Assembly: GCF_013377235.1 (NCBI RefSeq)
Contig: NZ_CP016226.1
Span: 558,001 to 622,000, forward strand
Direction: 5' to 3'
DNA: 64,000 nt
Source: Mannheimia varigena
GTDB taxonomy: Bacteria; Pseudomonadota; Gammaproteobacteria; Enterobacterales; Pasteurellaceae
The translations under genes and the position numbers were made by a program. The notes beneath the pieces are model-generated. The model saw only the letters and a list, made by a program, of their open reading frames with translations, was not told the origin of the DNA and did no database searches. Of this stretch, positions 61,395 through 64,000 are shown piece by piece. Positions within the stretch are counted from its first letter, which is position 1; each line of letters starts with the position of its first letter.

Positions 61395-62702
61395 ATGACA
61401 ATTTTAGCCTTAGGAATTAACCATAAAACCGCGTCTGTAAGCTTGCGGGAGAAAGTGGCGTTTGTGGATAGCAAACGTGAACTTGCCCTTGAGCAAATTC
61501 AAGCGAACGGTTTGGCTGAAAGCGTGGTCATTCTCTCTACCTGCAACCGTACCGAACTTTATTTCCACCAACCGCACATTTCCCCTCAAGAAACTAACCC
61601 TGAGAATATGGAGTGGCGTGAACAATGCTTCCAATGGTTTGCTCAAATTCACCAACTTGATGAAAATGAGCTACGTGAATGTTTATATTTCAAACAAAAT
61701 TTAGAGGCTGCCAACCATTTAATGAAAGTGGCGAGCGGTTTAGATTCTCTTATTTTGGGCGAGCCACAAATTCTCGGGCAGGTGAAACAGGCATATCAAT
61801 TTAGCGAAGAGTTTTATCAGCAACATCAAAAAACGATGTCCACTAAGCTCTCACGCTTGTTCCAACGCACCTTTGCTACGGCAAAAAGAGTGCGTTCCGA
61901 AACTGAAATTGGTAGCCAAGCAGTTTCTGTTGCCTACGCTGCTTGTGGTTTAGCTCGCCAAATTTTCGATAATTTCGGTAAATTACGCTTCTTGCTTGTT
62001 GGTGCGGGCGAAACCATTGAATTAGTAGCTCGTTATTTAATTCAACACGGTGCGGAAAATATTATGGTGGCGAACCGCACCCACATACGGGCGGAAATGC
62101 TGGCGGAAAAGCTCAATGCTCCGATGCAAATTCTCTCGCTCAGTGCCTTGCAACTTGGCTTAAACCAAGCGGATGTGGTAATTAGCTCCACCGGTAGCCC
62201 AGATACTTTAATCAGCAAAGAGATGGTGCAAATTGCTCAAAAGCAACGCCAGTTCGACCCTCTGTTGTTGATTGATATTGCCGTGCCTCGTGATATTGAC
62301 GAAAAAGCCGGCGAGCTAGACGGCGTTTATGCTTATAGCGTGGACGATTTACAAAACATCATTCAACGCAATATGGCTCAGCGTGAAGAAGCGGCAAAAC
62401 AAGCCGCAGAAATCGTGAAAGAAGAGAGCAAGGCTTTCTTTGAATGGCTGAAACAACAACAATCTAGCGATTTAATCAAACGCTACCGCCAAGATGCCGA
62501 GCAGATCCGCCAAGAGCTTCTCGAAAAAGCCCTGCAAGCTATCAGCCAAGGGCAAGACAGCGAAAAAGTGCTGAATGAATTAAGCTACAAGCTCACCAAC
62601 CAGCTTTTACACGCCCCAACCCAAGCGTTGCAATCAATGGCGAAATCGGGCAATTCACTCGGGTTGCAGAGTTTCTCTAAAGCGTTAAAGTTAGAAGAAT
62701 AA
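61395..62702 (+). CDS. hemA: Glutamyl-tRNA reductase
   Basis: First committed step of the C5 heme pathway: glutamyl-tRNA is reduced to glutamate-1-semialdehyde with NADPH. The 435-residue protein has the nucleophile Cys50 in VILSTCNRTELYF, GLDSLILGEPQILGQVKQAY, the NADPH motif FLLVGAGETIELVARYLI and a C-terminal helical dimerisation domain. It starts the heme pathway in a strain that also carries hemW. No hemBCD genes are nearby. Confidence 0.96.
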   Translation: MTILALGINHKTASVSLREKVAFVDSKRELALEQIQANGLAESVVILSTCNRTELYFHQPHISPQETNPENMEWREQCFQWFAQIHQLDENELRECLYFKQNLEAANHLMKVASGLDSLILGEPQILGQVKQAYQFSEEFYQQHQKTMSTKLSRLFQRTFATAKRVRSETEIGSQAVSVAYAACGLARQIFDNFGKLRFLLVGAGETIELVARYLIQHGAENIMVANRTHIRAEMLAEKLNAPMQILSLSALQLGLNQADVVISSTGSPDTLISKEMVQIAQKQRQFDPLLLIDIAVPRDIDEKAGELDGVYAYSVDDLQNIIQRNMAQREEAAKQAAEIVKEESKAFFEWLKQQQSSDLIKRYRQDAEQIRQELLEKALQAISQGQDSEKVLNELSYKLTNQLLHAPTQALQSMAKSGNSLGLQSFSKALKLEE

Positions 62703-62845
62703 CTTTAGCTCAAATACTTTTGCAAAAAAGCGGCGAAAATGACCGCTTGCACGCGCCTCTCTCCATTTCCTCTTATTTCAAATTTACGCTATAATGTCAG
62801 CATTTTTGCAAATTGTTGCAAATTATTGAATTTTGAGGACAAAAA

Positions 62846-64000
62846 ATGACTCCTGTTGTTGCCCTAGTTGGCAGACCAAACGTTGGAAAATCCACGTTAT
62901 TTAACCGCTTAACCCGCACCCGTGATGCGTTAGTGGCGGACTTTCCCGGATTAACTCGTGACCGCAAATACGGGCATGCAAATATTGGTGGCTATGATTT
63001 CATCGTAATCGACACCAGCGGTATTGACGGCACAGAAGAAGGTGTGGAAGAAAAAATGGCGGAGCAATCGCTCCTTGCGATTGAAGAAGCCGATGTCGTG
63101 CTTTTCTTAGTTGATGCTCGTGCCGGCTTATTGCCTGCGGACGTTGGCATCGCGCAATATTTACGCCAGCGTGAAAAAACGACTGTCGTGGTAGCGAACA
63201 AAACAGACGGCATTGATGCTGACTCTCACTGTGCGGAATTTTATCAGCTTGGCTTAGGCGAAGTGGAACAGATTGCTGCAGCTCAAGGGCGTGGCGTTAC
63301 GCAGCTTATTGAGCAGGTTTTAGCACCACTTGGCGAGCAGTTAAATGCGGATCAAGCGGTCGAAAATGATGAAAATTCCGCAAATGAAGAAGATGACGAG
63401 TGGGAAACCGACTTCGACTTTGATAACGAAGAAGATACCGCATTATTAGACGAAGCGTTGGAAGAAGAAAGCGAAGAGTCGATTGAAGATAAAAATATCA
63501 AAATTGCGATTGTAGGTCGTCCAAACGTTGGCAAATCAACCCTCACCAACCGCATTTTAGGCGAAGAGCGTGTGGTGGTTTACGATATGCCAGGCACAAC
63601 TCGTGACTCGATTTATATTCCAATGGAGCGTGACAGGCAGCAATATACGATTATCGACACCGCCGGTGTGCGTAAACGTGGCAAAGTGAATTTAGCGGTG
63701 GAAAAATTCTCGGTCATCAAAACTTTACAAGCTATTCAAGATGCCAACGTGGTGCTTTTAACGATTGATGCTCGTGAAGGGATTTCCGACCAAGATTTAT
63801 CGTTGCTTGGCTTTATTTTAAATGCCGGTCGCTCGCTCGTGATTGTGGTGAATAAATGGGACGGTTTATCACACGATATTAAAGAGCAAGTGAAATCAGA
63901 ATTAGATCGCCGCCTAGATTTTATTGATTTTGCCCGAGTGCATTTTATTTCAGCATTACACGGTTCCGGTGTGGGTAATCTGTTTGATTCGGTGAAAGAA
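62846..64000 (+). CDS. der: Ribosome-assembly GTPase Der (EngA), 3' end outside window
   Basis: Essential 50S-assembly GTPase with two tandem G domains; 385 codons are present and the frame runs off the window end. The first G1 motif is GRPNVGKST at residues 9-17 with DTSGI and NKTD; a long, very acidic linker (about residues 170-212, mostly Glu and Asp) leads to the second, GRPNVGKST, with DTAGVRKRG and NKWD. The C-terminal KH-like domain is missing because of the window edge. GAGGAC lies before the ATG. Confidence 0.95.
   Translation, partial: MTPVVALVGRPNVGKSTLFNRLTRTRDALVADFPGLTRDRKYGHANIGGYDFIVIDTSGIDGTEEGVEEKMAEQSLLAIEEADVVLFLVDARAGLLPADVGIAQYLRQREKTTVVVANKTDGIDADSHCAEFYQLGLGEVEQIAAAQGRGVTQLIEQVLAPLGEQLNADQAVENDENSANEEDDEWETDFDFDNEEDTALLDEALEEESEESIEDKNIKIAIVGRPNVGKSTLTNRILGEERVVVYDMPGTTRDSIYIPMERDRQQYTIIDTAGVRKRGKVNLAVEKFSVIKTLQAIQDANVVLLTIDAREGISDQDLSLLGFILNAGRSLVIVVNKWDGLSHDIKEQVKSELDRRLDFIDFARVHFISALHGSGVGNLFDSVKE

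Noticed and set aside
1..64000. CRISPR array, tRNA, rRNA, prophage or insertion sequence
   Set aside because: No regularly spaced direct repeats, no tRNA cloverleaf or CCA-ended gene, no transposase, integrase or phage structural gene was found. The many similar short repeats are uptake signals.

Overview
The window is chromosomal DNA of a Pasteurellaceae bacterium, Gram-negative and roughly 40% G+C by eye. The strongest evidence is the 9-mer ACAAGCGGT and its complement ACCGCTTGT, of which I count about 35 exact copies. This is the uptake signal sequence (USS) of the Actinobacillus pleuropneumoniae / Mannheimia / Haemophilus ducreyi branch, not the AAGTGCGGT of the H. influenzae branch. Gene orders such as cvpA-purF, udk-dcd, mreBCD and divergent smrB/prmB are gammaproteobacterial. 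ArcB lacks a PAS domain, which is known in this family. I cannot name the species. Apart from one possible gene remnant near 25.6-26.4 kb there is no prophage, IS element, CRISPR array, rRNA or tRNA that I can see.

Layout. 0-8.1 kb: 3' part of mltA, a small secreted protein, purF-cvpA behind a PurR operator, rnhA, argG, an M23 peptidase and two lipooligosaccharide glycosyltransferases (a heptosyltransferase-like gene and lgtF). 8.2-17.5 kb: yhbY, pgpB-nagK, an LTA-synthase-like sulfatase-fold transferase with a MOSC protein, xseB-ispA, a YafJ-type amidotransferase, a solitary znuB and rarA. 17.5-24.8 kb: mreBCD, an ArgO-like exporter, udk-dcd, a 52-residue DUF1328 membrane protein, metR and asd. 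24.9-26.4 kb: sodC, a possible malQ N-domain remnant and an AT-rich gap.

26.4-33.0 kb is the isc iron-sulfur operon, read leftwards: iscR-iscS-iscU-iscA-hscB-(DUF2625)-hscA-(Imm51-like)-fdx-iscX. Two non-Isc genes are embedded in it. A type 1 IscR site overlaps the promoter, as expected for feedback control by the [2Fe-2S] status of IscR. Divergent to it is a fadL-family porin with a FadR-like operator.

34.8-48.2 kb: ogt, arcB, a secreted tannase-like esterase, a DMT transporter, an alpha/beta hydrolase, yeaK, smrB/prmB, anmK-murQ (recycling of anhydro-N-acetylmuramic acid), queF, bcp-gmhB and hemW. 48.4-57.6 kb is the most system-like accessory stretch: a Tat-exported family 5 solute-binding protein behind a CRP site, an ABC permease, a fused permease-ATPase, a second ATPase, then a GNAT plus flavoprotein pair and an NhaC antiporter. 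57.6-64 kb: dxr, relA, hemA and the 5' part of der.

Many genes end in hairpins made of two opposed USS copies, so DNA-uptake signals double as transcription terminators. Two further palindromic repeat types occur between genes. Start codons differ from the longest open frame in several genes (rnhA, argG, lgtF, yhbY, znuB, mreB, argO, sodC, the DUF2625 gene, arcB, prmB, gmhB, bcp and the permease-ATPase fusion); the reasons are given in each entry.
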